Origin: Roseinatronobacter thiooxidans
Lineage (GTDB): Bacteria; Pseudomonadota; Alphaproteobacteria; Rhodobacterales; Rhodobacteraceae
Reading direction: 5' to 3'
Assembly: GCF_001870675.1 (NCBI RefSeq)
Contig: NZ_MEHT01000017.1
Coordinates: 107,326 to 171,325, forward strand
DNA: 64,000 bases
The translations under genes and the position numbers were made by a program. Below the pieces are notes generated by a model. That model ran no database searches. It was not told the origin of the DNA and saw only the letters and a program-made list of their open reading frames with translations. Below, piece by piece: positions 17,604 to 26,541 of the stretch. Position 1 is the stretch's first letter; every line of letters begins with the position of its first letter.

Positions 17604-19166
17604 ATGAAAAACACGACCAATCGTCAGGGCGTGACGCGTCGCGGCCTTATGCAAGGGGCCGCAGCCTTGGGGGCTGCGGGCCTGATTCTGCCCGCCGGTA
17701 TGCGCAAGGCCCATGCAGAACCGCAGCGCGGCGGCACATTCCGCGTGGGCATCGGGCACGGCTCCAGCACCGACTCGCTTGATCCGGGCCTGTGGGATAA
17801 CCTGTATGTGCAGGTTTTCGCAGCATCCCGCCATAACCAGCTGATCGAGGTGAATAACGAGGGCCAGCTTGTGCCCGAAATCGCCGAAAGCTGGGACAGC
17901 AGCGATGGCGCGACATGGGTGTTTAAAATCCGCGAAGGGGTGAGCTTTCATTCTGGCAAGACGGTGACGCCCGAAGATGTTCTGGCCTCGCTCAACCACC
18001 ACCGTGGCGAGGATGCGACCTCGGCCATCAAGACCTTCTTCGCGCCGGTCACTGATATTCGCGTGGACGGACAGAATGTTGTTGTCACGCTGGACGCGCC
18101 AAATGGCGATTTCCCCTATCTGATGTCGGATTATCATCTGGCCATCATGCCCGGCACAGATGGCAAGATTGATCCCACTTCTTTCGATGGGTGTGGCCCC
18201 TATGTCGTGGAAAGCTATGAGCCGGGCGTTCAGGCCAGCCTGAACCGCAACCCCAATTACTGGAAATCCGATCGCGCGCATTTTGACCGCGTGGAAATCC
18301 TGTCTATCGTCGATTCCACAGCACGCCTGAACGCGCTGATGACAGGCGGGGTGGATACGATCGATCAGGTAGACCCTGCCACCATCGGCATGCTGGAAGC
18401 ACGCGGCACAGCAAAGATTCTCTCGATCCCCGGCAATGCGCATTACGTCTTTCCGATGGACAGCCGCGAAGCGCCGTTTTCCGACAACAATGTGCGGCTG
18501 GCGCTGAAATACGCGATCGACCGCGAAGATATGGTCGAGAAAATCCTTGGTGGTCATGGGGCTGTGTCCAATGACAACCCCATTGGCCCTGCCAACCGCT
18601 ATTTCCATGCCGAGATGGAGGCCAAGACATTCGACCCAGACCGCGCACGCTTCCACCTGCGCGAGGCGGGCATGGACAGCCTGAATGTCACCCTGCATGT
18701 CGCGGATGCGGCCTTCTCGGGGGCGGTCGATGCGGGCGCGCTGTTTGCCGAAACGGCGCGGCAATGCGGCATCAATATCGACCTCGTGCGTGAACCCAAT
18801 GATGGCTATTGGGACAATGTCTGGATGCAAAAACCCTTTGTCGCCAGCTATTGGGGCGGTCGTGCTGTCGAAGACCAGATGTTCACCACCGGCTATGCTT
18901 CTGGCTCTAGCTGGAATGACAGTTTCTGGGAACATGAGCGCTTTAACGAATTGCTGGTCAAGGCGCGCTCGGAAATTGACGAAGACCTGCGCCGCGAGAT
19001 GTATCAGGAAATGCAGCAGATCGTGTCGTTCGAAGGCTCTGTCATCATTCCGATGAACAACAATTACGTCATGGCCACCGCATTGAATGTCGCCACACCA
19101 GAGCGCGTTTCGGCCAACTGGAACCTTGACGGGTTCCGCTGCGTCGAACGGTGGTGGTTCGCCTGA
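17604..19166 (+). CDS. ABC transporter substrate-binding protein (Opp/Dpp, SBP_bac_5)
   Basis: About 520 residues. It captures substrate in the periplasm and hands it to the permeases downstream. The N-terminus has a twin-arginine signal (TRRGLMQGAAALGAAG, residues ~12-27) ending near AHAEPQRGG. The mature protein has the SBP_bac_5 phrases LVPEIAESWDSSDGATWVFKIREGV and VRLALKYAIDRE. Family 5 proteins bind peptides, opines, nickel or other amines; the substrate is not readable here. The ATG at 17604 follows AGGGAG. It is the first gene of a four-gene importer operon. Confidence 0.9.
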   Translation: MKNTTNRQGVTRRGLMQGAAALGAAGLILPAGMRKAHAEPQRGGTFRVGIGHGSSTDSLDPGLWDNLYVQVFAASRHNQLIEVNNEGQLVPEIAESWDSSDGATWVFKIREGVSFHSGKTVTPEDVLASLNHHRGEDATSAIKTFFAPVTDIRVDGQNVVVTLDAPNGDFPYLMSDYHLAIMPGTDGKIDPTSFDGCGPYVVESYEPGVQASLNRNPNYWKSDRAHFDRVEILSIVDSTARLNALMTGGVDTIDQVDPATIGMLEARGTAKILSIPGNAHYVFPMDSREAPFSDNNVRLALKYAIDREDMVEKILGGHGAVSNDNPIGPANRYFHAEMEAKTFDPDRARFHLREAGMDSLNVTLHVADAAFSGAVDAGALFAETARQCGINIDLVREPNDGYWDNVWMQKPFVASYWGGRAVEDQMFTTGYASGSSWNDSFWEHERFNELLVKARSEIDEDLRREMYQEMQQIVSFEGSVIIPMNNNYVMATALNVATPERVSANWNLDGFRCVERWWFA

Positions 19167-19178
19167 TCTAAGCCTTTG

Positions 19179-19203
19179 CCCCGGCCCGTTACTCGGGCCG
19201 GGG
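19179..19203 (+). terminator. Intercistronic hairpin after the binding-protein gene
   Basis: Perfect 10-bp stem CCCCGGCCCG (19179-19188) with CGGGCCGGGG (19194-19203), followed by TTT. Such a stem between binding protein and permease genes usually stabilises the upstream message and lowers downstream expression, which fits the higher need for binding protein. Confidence 0.7.
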
Positions 19204-19250
19204 TTTCGCCCTGTTTGGGGGCGCAAGAATAACATTCAAAGGGGGGGACA

Positions 19251-20204
19251 ATGCACGCTGTCCTCATTATGATTGCGCAGCGTCTGGCGCTGGGGGCGCT
19301 GACACTGATCGTGGTGTCCATCGTCATCTTCAGCGCAACCGAGTTATTGCCGGGCGATCTTGCCTCGGCGATCCTTGGGCAATCGGCCACGCCGGAAACA
19401 CTGGCGGCCCTGCGCGCGCAGCTTGGCCTGAATGACCCCGCACCCGTGCGCTATTGGGCATGGCTGACAGGCGCCTTGCAAGGCGATTTCGGCGTGTCCC
19501 TTGCCACCCGCCGCCCCATCGCCGACATGATCGAGCAACGCCTTGGCAACACACTGTTTCTTGCGCTGTATGCTGCGGCCCTTGCTGTGCCGCTGGCCTT
19601 GGTGCTGGGTATTCTGGCGGCGCTGTGGCGCAACTCGATCTTTGACCGTGTCGCCAATGCAGGCGCACTCAGCGCAATTTCGTTTCCGGAATTCTTCATC
19701 GCCTATATTCTGGTGCTTTGGCTGGCGCAGACCGGCTATTTCCCGTCCATGGTGCGGCTTACACCTGTCACCAGCTTTCCAGACAAGCTGTATATGAGTT
19801 TTCTGCCCGCGCTGACCCTGACCCTTGTGGTCACCGCGCATATGATGCGCATGACGCGCGCGGCGATCATCAACCTTATGGCGCAACCCTATATCGAGAT
19901 GGCGCGACTGAAGGGTGCCTCTCCCCTGCGGATCGTGTTGCGCCATGCGCTGCCCAATGCGCTTGCGCCCATCATCAATGTCATCGCCCTTAATCTGGCC
20001 TATCTGATCACCGGCGTCGTGGTGGTCGAGGTGGTGTTTGTCTATCCCGGCCTGGGGCAGTTGATGGTCGATTCGGTGGCCAAGCGCGACATTGCGGTGG
20101 TGCAGGCCATCGCGCTGATCTTCGCTTCAGCCTATGTGCTGCTGAACCTGACAGCCGATGTGCTGTCCACGCTGACCAATCCCCGCCTTATGAAGCGGGG
20201 TTAA
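19251..20204 (+). CDS. ABC transporter permease, DppB/OppB type
   Basis: 317 residues, inner membrane, six predicted helices. The N-terminal LLPGDLASAILGQSATPETLAALRAQLGL and the EAA loop IEMARLKGASPLRIVLRHALPNAL (ATPase contact) are typical of the first permease of dipeptide/oligopeptide importers. It is separated from the binding-protein gene by the hairpin at 19179 and followed after 2 bases by the second permease. Confidence 0.92.
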   Translation: MHAVLIMIAQRLALGALTLIVVSIVIFSATELLPGDLASAILGQSATPETLAALRAQLGLNDPAPVRYWAWLTGALQGDFGVSLATRRPIADMIEQRLGNTLFLALYAAALAVPLALVLGILAALWRNSIFDRVANAGALSAISFPEFFIAYILVLWLAQTGYFPSMVRLTPVTSFPDKLYMSFLPALTLTLVVTAHMMRMTRAAIINLMAQPYIEMARLKGASPLRIVLRHALPNALAPIINVIALNLAYLITGVVVVEVVFVYPGLGQLMVDSVAKRDIAVVQAIALIFASAYVLLNLTADVLSTLTNPRLMKRG

Positions 20205-20206
20205 GC

Positions 20207-21121
20207 ATGTCATTGCCGATATTCCTGATCCTGTTCCTGATTGGCAGCTTCGCGCTGGCCTTCGTGTTTAGGGCGGGGCTGTCACGGATCTTGCCGCACA
20301 GGCACGCGATTGTTGCGCGCGACATGCCGCTGACGGCGGCTTTCGGGATCATGGTGATTATCGCTTATGTCTTCGTGGCACTCATGGCCCCTGTTCTGGC
20401 CCCGTTTGCCGAACGCGAAGTGGTGGGCGCGCAGTTCCAGCCATGGGGCGGGGCGCATCCGCTGGGCACTGACCGTTTGGGCCGCGATATGTTGTCGCGG
20501 CTGATTTACGGCGCGCGCAACACTGTGGGCATTGCCTTTGCCACAACTGTGCTGGCCTTTGTCGTGGGGGCCATTCTGGGCATCTGGGCCGCCTTGCGCG
20601 GGGGCTGGCTGGATCAGGTGCTCTCGCGCTTTGTCGATGCGCTGATGGCAATCCCCTCGCTGATCTTCTCGCTGCTGCTGCTGACGATCTTCGGCACCTC
20701 TGTGCTGACGCTGATCTTGGTGATTGCGGCGGTGGATGCAACGCGCGTCTACCGCATTTCGCGCTCGGTCGCGCAGGGCATTGTCGTGATGGATTATATC
20801 GAGGCCGCGCGCCTGCGGGGCGAGGGGACGTGGTATCTGATCCGGCGCGAGATTTTGCCCAATGCGCTGGCCCCGCTGGTTGCGGAATTCGGGCTGCGGT
20901 TTTGCTTCGTGTTCCTGACCATTTCGTCACTGTCCTTTCTGGGTCTGGGGATCAAGCCGCCCATGGCCGATTGGGGCTCGATGGTGCGCGACAATGCCAC
21001 GCTGATCACCTTTGGCGATATTACACCGCTGTTGCCTGCGGGCGCGATTGCGCTGCTGACTGTTGCGGTGAATTTCGTGGTCGATTGGCAGTTGCATCGC
21101 GCATCCGGCCTGAAGGAGTAA
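20207..21121 (+). CDS. ABC transporter permease, DppC/OppC type
   Basis: 304 residues; second inner-membrane permease of the importer. The phrase HPLGTDRLGRDMLSRLIYGAR is the DppC/OppC signature, and the EAA loop contains YIEAARLRGEGTWYLIRREI. Two bases separate it from the preceding permease stop, and the ATPase gene starts 5 bases after its stop. Confidence 0.93.
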   Translation: MSLPIFLILFLIGSFALAFVFRAGLSRILPHRHAIVARDMPLTAAFGIMVIIAYVFVALMAPVLAPFAEREVVGAQFQPWGGAHPLGTDRLGRDMLSRLIYGARNTVGIAFATTVLAFVVGAILGIWAALRGGWLDQVLSRFVDALMAIPSLIFSLLLLTIFGTSVLTLILVIAAVDATRVYRISRSVAQGIVVMDYIEAARLRGEGTWYLIRREILPNALAPLVAEFGLRFCFVFLTISSLSFLGLGIKPPMADWGSMVRDNATLITFGDITPLLPAGAIALLTVAVNFVVDWQLHRASGLKE

Positions 21122-21126
21122 GCGCC

Positions 21127-22737
21127 ATGACCGACAGCCCGCTTCTGACCATACGCGATCTATATGTTGAAGGGCGCGCGGGCGAGGATTGGTTGCCCAT
21201 CATCAAGGGCATCGACCTGACCCTGCATAGGGGCGAAGTGTTGGGGCTGATCGGCGAATCCGGTGCAGGCAAATCCACGCTGGGGCTGGCCGCAATGGGG
21301 TTTGCGCGCGATGGCTGCCGCATCTCTCGCGGGGAAATCCGCTTTGACGGGATCGACCTGCGCACCACGTCCGAGCGCGCGAAGCGCAAATTGCGCGGGC
21401 GGCGTATTGCCTATGTCGCGCAATCGGCAGCGGCCAGTTTCAACCCTGCCCACAAGCTGATCGACCAATATGCCGAAGCGCCGCTGCTGCATGGCGTGAT
21501 GGCGCGCGAACAGGCCCGTCATGATGCAATCGAGTTATATGACAAGATGCGCCTGCCCAACCCGCAAGAGATCGGCTTTCGCTACCCCCATCAGGTGTCC
21601 GGCGGGCAGTTGCAGCGCGCGATGACGGCCATGGCCATGGCCTGCCGCCCCGATCTGATCATCTTTGACGAACCGACTACCGCGCTGGATGTCACCACCC
21701 AGATCGAGGTTCTGGCAGCCATCCGCGACATTGTGCGCCAGTTCGGCACGGCTGCGATTTATATCACCCATGATCTGGCCGTGGTGGCGCAGATGGCGGA
21801 TCGCATCAAGATTCTCTTGCGTGGCGAACAGGTCGAGGAGGCCGACACCCGCACCATGCTGGCCGCCCCGCGCGAGGATTATACCAAAAGCCTCTGGGCT
21901 GTGCGCAGTTTCGCGCGCGCCGAACAGCCTGCCGCCACGGATGATCCCATCATCTCGGTCAGGGGGGTGACAGCCGCTTACGGCAAGACGACGGTGTTGC
22001 AGGATGTGAGTTTCGACATTCACGCGGGCCGCACCGTGGCTGTGGTGGGCGAAAGCGGGTCGGGCAAATCGACCGCCGCGCGGGTTATCACAGGGCTTTT
22101 GCCCCCTGTGGCGGGTGAAATCCTGCTGGATGGCACGGCCTTGCCCCCCGATTACCGCGCGCGCACGCGCGACCAGTTGCGCCAGTGCCAGATGATCTAT
22201 CAGATGGCCGACACAGCCCTGAACCCCAAACTGACCCTGCGCGAGATTATCGGACGGCCTGCCGAAATGTATCTGGGCCTGCATGGGCGCGCCTTGCGCG
22301 ACAGGGTGCGTGCGTTGCTGGAGATGATCGAGCTGGAACCTGACAGCTATATCGACCGGCTGCCCTCGGAACTGTCCGGCGGCCAGAAGCAACGCATCGG
22401 CATTGCCCGCGCGCTGGCCGCCGATCCCCGCCTGATCATTTGTGACGAGGTGACATCGGCACTTGACCAGATCGTACAGGAGGGGATTTTGCGCCTGCTG
22501 GACAAGCTGCAATCGGAATTGGGGCTGGCCTATATGTTCATCACCCATGATCTGGCAACAGTGCGCGCGATTGCAGATGACGTGGTGGTCATGAAACAAG
22601 GCCGCATCGTCGAGCAAGGCACAAAAGCGCAGGTCTTTGCGCCACCGCATGCACCCTATACCGACCTGTTGCTGTCTTCCGTGCCGGAAATGGACCCTGA
22701 CTGGTTAAGCAATCTACTCAAGGCGCGCAGCGTGTAG
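21127..22737 (+). CDS. ABC transporter ATP-binding protein, fused DppD-DppF type
   Basis: 536 residues holding two complete ATPase domains in tandem. The first has Walker [10 protein letters not shown] near residue 44, signature [10 protein letters not shown] near 157 and Walker [13 protein letters not shown]; the second has GESGSGKST near 309, [10 protein letters not shown] near 416 and [12 protein letters not shown]. One polypeptide therefore drives the heterodimeric permease. The ATG at 21127 is chosen 5 bases after the permease stop; the long upstream frame overlaps the permease gene. In the second copy the Walker B region has V where P is more usual after the catalytic Glu (DEVTSALD), which is common in DppF proteins. 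Confidence 0.93.
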   Translation: MTDSPLLTIRDLYVEGRAGEDWLPIIKGIDLTLHRGEVLGLIGESGAGKSTLGLAAMGFARDGCRISRGEIRFDGIDLRTTSERAKRKLRGRRIAYVAQSAAASFNPAHKLIDQYAEAPLLHGVMAREQARHDAIELYDKMRLPNPQEIGFRYPHQVSGGQLQRAMTAMAMACRPDLIIFDEPTTALDVTTQIEVLAAIRDIVRQFGTAAIYITHDLAVVAQMADRIKILLRGEQVEEADTRTMLAAPREDYTKSLWAVRSFARAEQPAATDDPIISVRGVTAAYGKTTVLQDVSFDIHAGRTVAVVGESGSGKSTAARVITGLLPPVAGEILLDGTALPPDYRARTRDQLRQCQMIYQMADTALNPKLTLREIIGRPAEMYLGLHGRALRDRVRALLEMIELEPDSYIDRLPSELSGGQKQRIGIARALAADPRLIICDEVTSALDQIVQEGILRLLDKLQSELGLAYMFITHDLATVRAIADDVVVMKQGRIVEQGTKAQVFAPPHAPYTDLLLSSVPEMDPDWLSNLLKARSV

Positions 22738-22789
22738 GCATGAGTGGCCGCTTTGCACTTTCATCCTTGGTCAAATATCCGCAGGGTTT

Positions 22790-22815
22790 CTCAAGGGGGG
22801 CGCGCCCCCCTTGAG
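22790..22815. repeat. GC-rich palindromic intergenic repeat
   Basis: A perfect 26-base palindrome whose arm reads CTCAAGGGGGGCG. It lies between the importer operon and the convergent EVE gene and may terminate transcripts in both directions. Read on the minus strand it is followed by CCCTGCGGATATTTGACC, similar to the tail after the hairpins at 50973-51020 (CCCCAGAGTATTTGCAGC), which suggests a dispersed repeat family. Confidence 0.6.
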
Positions 22816-22853
22816 GCAGGGGGGGAGGGGGACGGCAGTCCCCCAATCTGCCC

Positions 22854-23273
22854 TCACAGAGCGACACCGCCCATTTCGCAGATAATCGCCCATTCTTCTT
22901 GCGTGACCGGCTGCACTGACAGGCGCGGGGACTTGAGCAGCACCATAGCGCTCAGGCGCGGGTCGGTCTTGCACATCTCCAGTGTTACAGGGCGGACGAA
23001 GGGGTGCAGGGCTTTCACATCCACGCATTCCCAGCGCGGGTCGTCGCTGGTGCTGTCGGGATGGGCCAAAGCGATCACTTCGCACACCCCCACAACGGCC
23101 TTGTCCTTCTGGCTGTGGTAGAAAAACGCGCGGTCCCCAAGTGCCATTTCGCGCATGGTGTTGCGGGCCTGATAGTTGCGCACGCCGTCCCATTCCTCGC
23201 CTGTATCGCCCTTGGCGACCAGATCATCCCAGCCGAAAGCATCAGGTTCGGATTTCATCAGCCAATAGCGCAT
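22854..23273 (-). CDS. EVE domain protein
   Basis: 139 residues beginning MRYWLMKSEPDAFGWDDL, the standard N-terminus of EVE-domain proteins (PUA-like fold), with the pocket residues in WDGVRNYQARN and FYHSQKDKAVVGV. The family binds modified bases in nucleic acids; in bacteria it is found both as a housekeeping protein and next to restriction systems. Here it belongs to the conserved tsaD-gpsA-yciI-EVE gene order, which points to a housekeeping role. The ATG at 23273 overlaps the stop of the YciI gene by one base. Confidence 0.92.
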   Translation of the reverse strand: MRYWLMKSEPDAFGWDDLVAKGDTGEEWDGVRNYQARNTMREMALGDRAFFYHSQKDKAVVGVCEVIALAHPDSTSDDPRWECVDVKALHPFVRPVTLEMCKTDPRLSAMVLLKSPRLSVQPVTQEEWAIICEMGGVAL

Positions 23274-23548
23274 CAGCCGATAACCTTTTTCCATTCCTGC
23301 ACGCGCACAGCTTCGAACAATCCCGCCTTTGCGTAAGGGTCATTTGCGCCCCAGTGTGTGGCCGCGTCACGATCGGGCAGGTCCAGCACGATCAGCGAGC
23401 CTGCCATCTCTCCGGCATCATCCAGCAGCGGGCCTGCCTGTACCACGCAGCCAGTTTCGGCCACATAGGCAAGATGGGCCTCGCGCGTGGCTTTGCGCAA
23501 CTCCAGCGCGCCGGGTTTGTCTGTGCACAGCATCATGTAAAGGGGCAT
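23273..23548 (-). CDS. YciI family protein
   Basis: 91 residues starting MPLYMMLCTDKPGALELR, with the conserved HLAYV, GPLLDD and DLPDRDAATHW..NDPYAKAGLF segments of the YciI/YCII fold (ferredoxin-like, dimeric; some members are lyases or dehydrochlorinases with a His-Asp pair). The start at 23548 is set by the conserved N-terminus. It lies between gpsA and the EVE gene on one transcript. No specific reaction can be given. Confidence 0.9.
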   Translation of the reverse strand: MPLYMMLCTDKPGALELRKATREAHLAYVAETGCVVQAGPLLDDAGEMAGSLIVLDLPDRDAATHWGANDPYAKAGLFEAVRVQEWKKVIG

Positions 23549-23561
23549 CGGTGTGGTCCTT

Positions 23562-24512
23562 TCATTCATCGGTCAGGGGGCGCGCCAGCAATGCCGCCAG
23601 CGCTTCGGGCAGGGTGATCAGGCCTTCGACAAGGGCTGCGACCATGCGTGTGATGGGCATATCAAGGCCGCGTGCCTTTGCCAGCTTTGCGACAGCGCGC
23701 GCGGTGGCCGCACCCTCGACTGTTGTGGCGCTGTCAAACGCGGCGCCGGACCCCAACGCAACCCCGTAGCGGAAATTGCGCGATTTCTCGGAACCGCAGG
23801 TCAGGATCAGGTCGCCCAGACCTGACAGGCCCGCCAAAGTGTCGGGCTGCGCACCAAGGGTCAGGGCAAGGCGCTGCATTTCGGCATAGCCGCGCGCCAT
23901 CAGCGCCGCGCGCGCCGACTCGCCCAAGCCCGCGCCGACTGTGACGCCTGCCGCAATCGCAATCACGTTTTTCAACGCCCCCCCCAGTTCCGCGCCCACC
24001 ACATCTGAATTGCGATAAAGGCGCAGGTTGGGTGTCGAAAGCTGTTCTTGCAAGGCCATACCAAGGGCCTTGTCCGCGCAGGCAAGGGTCAGCGCTGTGG
24101 GCAGCCCGCGTGCAATATCATCTGCGAAGCTGGGGCCAGTCAGCAACGCCACCCGCGCATCGCGCAGGACGGATCGGATCACGCCGACAGGCCCGATCAT
24201 CAATTCCAGATCAATCCCTTTCGAGCAGGCGACAAGGGTTGTGTCGCGCAACGCTCCGCCATGTTCTGCCAGAAACGGGCGGGTCTGCTGCATGGGGATG
24301 GCAATCAGCACTATCGCCGCTGTGACTTGCGCCATATCGCTGGTGACGATCACGCCCTCTGGTAGCGGCACGCCGGGCAGTTTTACGCTGTTCTCGCGCA
24401 TCTGGTTCAGCGCATCCGCCTGTGCAGGGTCGCGGCACCACAGCGTTGCATCGCCCAAGGCGCAGGCCAGTGCGGTGCCAAAGGCACCCGCGCCCAGAAT
24501 TGCCACACTCAT
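23562..24512 (-). CDS. gpsA: Glycerol-3-phosphate dehydrogenase [NAD(P)+]
   Basis: Reduces dihydroxyacetone phosphate to sn-glycerol-3-phosphate for phospholipid synthesis; cytoplasmic. 316 residues. The Rossmann motif [14 protein letters not shown] is at residues 3-16; [25 protein letters not shown], the catalytic-region [13 protein letters not shown] and GLGDLILTC follow in the family order. The ATG at 24512 overlaps the tsaD stop by four bases (ATGA), so tsaD and gpsA are coupled. Confidence 0.95.
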   Translation of the reverse strand: MSVAILGAGAFGTALACALGDATLWCRDPAQADALNQMRENSVKLPGVPLPEGVIVTSDMAQVTAAIVLIAIPMQQTRPFLAEHGGALRDTTLVACSKGIDLELMIGPVGVIRSVLRDARVALLTGPSFADDIARGLPTALTLACADKALGMALQEQLSTPNLRLYRNSDVVGAELGGALKNVIAIAAGVTVGAGLGESARAALMARGYAEMQRLALTLGAQPDTLAGLSGLGDLILTCGSEKSRNFRYGVALGSGAAFDSATTVEGAATARAVAKLAKARGLDMPITRMVAALVEGLITLPEALAALLARPLTDE

Positions 24513-25642
24513 GCTTTCGCTCCTTTCTTGCCGGACCCAAGCAGGGGCGCTGCATCTGTGTCCAGTGGCCAGCGCGGGCGGGCTGCGAAATCGGGCGGTA
24601 TGGGCGTGCCCGCGCGCATCTGCTCGATGCCCGCCCAAGCGATCATGGCGGCATTGTCGGTACACAGCGCCAGCGGTGGGGCAAGGAAAGCTGCGCCTGC
24701 TTGCTGCGCGACGGCTTCCAGTGCGCCGCGCAAGCTCTGGTTGGCCGCAACCCCGCCCGCCACTGCAAAGACAGGCTGGGCAGGTGCATCGGCCATATAG
24801 AGTGCCAGCGCGCGCCGCGCTTTCTCCGCCAGCAGGTCCGCCACAGCGGCCTGAAAACTGGCGCATAGATCGGCGCGATCATGCGCGCGCAAGCCGCCAT
24901 GTTCGGTCACCAGCGCATCGCGCGTGCGCAGCACGGCTGTTTTCAGCCCCGAGAAGGACATATCGCACCCCGGCCTGTCCAGCAGCGGGCGGGGCAGGGC
25001 AAAGCGCTTGGGGTTGCCCTCGCGCGCGGCGGCTTCCACGCTGGGGCCGCCGGGTTGGGGCAGGGCAAGGAGTTTTGCAACCTTGTCAAACGCCTCTCCC
25101 GGGGCGTCGTCGATCGTGCCGCCAAGGCGCGTGAACCTGTCCGCGCCCGCGACCAGCAAAAACTGGCAATGCCCGCCCGAGACAAGCAGCATCAGATAGG
25201 GAAAGGAAATGCCATCTGTCAGGCGCGGGGTCAGCGCATGGCCTGCCAGATGGTTCACACCAAACAGCGGCAGGCCCGTGGCCGCCGCGATCCCGCGCGC
25301 CAGCACCACCCCCGACAACACGCCACCAATCAGGCCCGGCCCTGCGGTCACTGCCACAGCATCCAGATCTGCCAGTGTGACACCCGCTTTCGCCAGCGCC
25401 TCTTCGACTGCGATATCCAGCTTTTCGGCATGGGCGCGTGCGGCGATTTCAGGCACCACGCCGCCAAAGCCCGCATGCAATTCGGTCTGCCCCCAAACGA
25501 TGCTGGACAAAATCTGTGGTGACTCGGGGGGGGCGTGACGGATCACAGCGGCGGCGGTGTCGTCGCAACTGCTCTCGATCCCCAGCACGGTCAGGGCCGT
25601 GGGGGCAGGGGCGGGCAGGTGGGACTGGGGTGCAGATGTCAT
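24509..25642 (-). CDS. tsaD: tRNA N6-threonylcarbamoyladenosine synthase subunit TsaD
   Basis: Transfers the threonylcarbamoyl group to A37 of ANN-decoding tRNAs, with TsaB and TsaE. 377 residues. The family marks are [14 protein letters not shown] near the N-terminus, [16 protein letters not shown] with metal-binding His residues, [15 protein letters not shown], and [19 protein letters not shown]. The ATG at 25642 follows GGAGG. It opens the minus-strand run tsaD-gpsA-yciI-EVE and diverges from hemD, with 99 bases between the starts. Confidence 0.95.
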   Translation of the reverse strand: MTSAPQSHLPAPAPTALTVLGIESSCDDTAAAVIRHAPPESPQILSSIVWGQTELHAGFGGVVPEIAARAHAEKLDIAVEEALAKAGVTLADLDAVAVTAGPGLIGGVLSGVVLARGIAAATGLPLFGVNHLAGHALTPRLTDGISFPYLMLLVSGGHCQFLLVAGADRFTRLGGTIDDAPGEAFDKVAKLLALPQPGGPSVEAAAREGNPKRFALPRPLLDRPGCDMSFSGLKTAVLRTRDALVTEHGGLRAHDRADLCASFQAAVADLLAEKARRALALYMADAPAQPVFAVAGGVAANQSLRGALEAVAQQAGAAFLAPPLALCTDNAAMIAWAGIEQMRAGTPIPPDFAARPRWPLDTDAAPLLGSGKKGAKA

Positions 25643-25741
25643 GCCGCCTCCGGTTGCCAATGCAGACTGTTTCCAGCTACCACTGGCGCGGGGGGCGCAC
25701 AATCCCGTGCGGCCCAAGCCTGTGCAAACTCTGGATCAAAC

Positions 25742-26470
25742 ATGCCCCAGCGCCCATGCCTTGTGCTGACACGACCACGCCCCGAGTCGGCCCGCTTCGC
25801 TGACCAAGCGCGGCAGGCAGGCTGGCGGGGCGAAATTATCATCGCGCCTTTGCTGGAAATCGTCTTGCACCCGCTGCAAGAGGGCGATTTTGCCGATGCG
25901 CGCACATTGGTTGTCACATCGCAGCATGCTGTCAGCGCGCTGGTTCAGGCAACAGACAGGCGCGACTGGGTGATCTGGGCTGTGGGGCCACGCACGGCAG
26001 AGGTGGCGCGCGATGCGGGGTTCTTGCATGTTCACCAGTCGGGGGGCGATGCAAAGGCCTTGCTGGCCGATCTGGCCCAATCCCCTCCGCCCGCGCCGGT
26101 TGTGCATGTCAGGGGTCATCATGTCGCAGCAGATATCGCCGCGGCGTTGCAAGCGCAGGGGCAAGAGGCAAGGTCTGTGGTGGGCTATGAACAGGTGTCA
26201 TGCCGCCCGAGCGTGGCCGCTTGCGCGTGGCTGCGCGCGGGGGGCGATGTTGTGGTGCCTGTTTTCTCGCCACGCTCTGCCCGTTTGTTGGCGCAGGCCG
26301 TTCAGGATTGCGGGGCGGGTGCCACGCGGCTGCATCTGGTAGGCATCAGTGCGGCAGCGATTGACGCAGTGGGGCAGATGCCAACCGCCAGTCGCCATGT
26401 CGCAGCCAGTCCGGATGCGGCTTCTGTCTGTGCGGCACTTATGTCGGTGCAGCAGACGCTTGAGCCTTAG
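25742..26470 (+). CDS. hemD: Uroporphyrinogen-III synthase
   Basis: Cyclises hydroxymethylbilane to uroporphyrinogen III in tetrapyrrole synthesis. 242 residues. The family is weakly conserved, but the start LVLTRPRPESARFADQARQ, the central LVVTSQHAVSALV and WAVGPRTAEVAR, and VVPVFSPRSARLLAQAV fit HemD well. No strong Shine-Dalgarno precedes the ATG at 25742. hemC, which often lies upstream, is not present in the window. The next two genes, mitofilin-like and hemY, complete the usual alphaproteobacterial order. Confidence 0.85.
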   Translation: MPQRPCLVLTRPRPESARFADQARQAGWRGEIIIAPLLEIVLHPLQEGDFADARTLVVTSQHAVSALVQATDRRDWVIWAVGPRTAEVARDAGFLHVHQSGGDAKALLADLAQSPPPAPVVHVRGHHVAADIAAALQAQGQEARSVVGYEQVSCRPSVAACAWLRAGGDVVVPVFSPRSARLLAQAVQDCGAGATRLHLVGISAAAIDAVGQMPTASRHVAASPDAASVCAALMSVQQTLEP

Positions 26471-26541
26471 CGAAAGCCGCGATAAGGTAATCGGTATAGA
26501 TATGCAGCTGCACCGCAGCACTGGGGAGCGAGGGTAAGAAT

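Noticed and set aside
17475..19235. 586-codon open frame antisense to the ABC binding-protein gene
   Set aside because: A shadow of the real gene caused by high GC third positions; the plus-strand product has full family similarity and a Tat signal, the antisense product has none.
21535..22650. 371-codon antisense frame in the fused ATPase gene
   Set aside because: Antisense shadow; the plus strand encodes two complete ABC ATPase domains.
24028..25134. 368-codon plus-strand frame across gpsA and tsaD
   Set aside because: Antisense shadow of two well-conserved, overlapping housekeeping genes; its product is Arg/Pro/Ala-rich without a recognisable domain.
25643..25741. Remnant of hemC between tsaD and hemD
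   Set aside because: Only 99 bases, with nothing resembling HemC; the gene is simply elsewhere.
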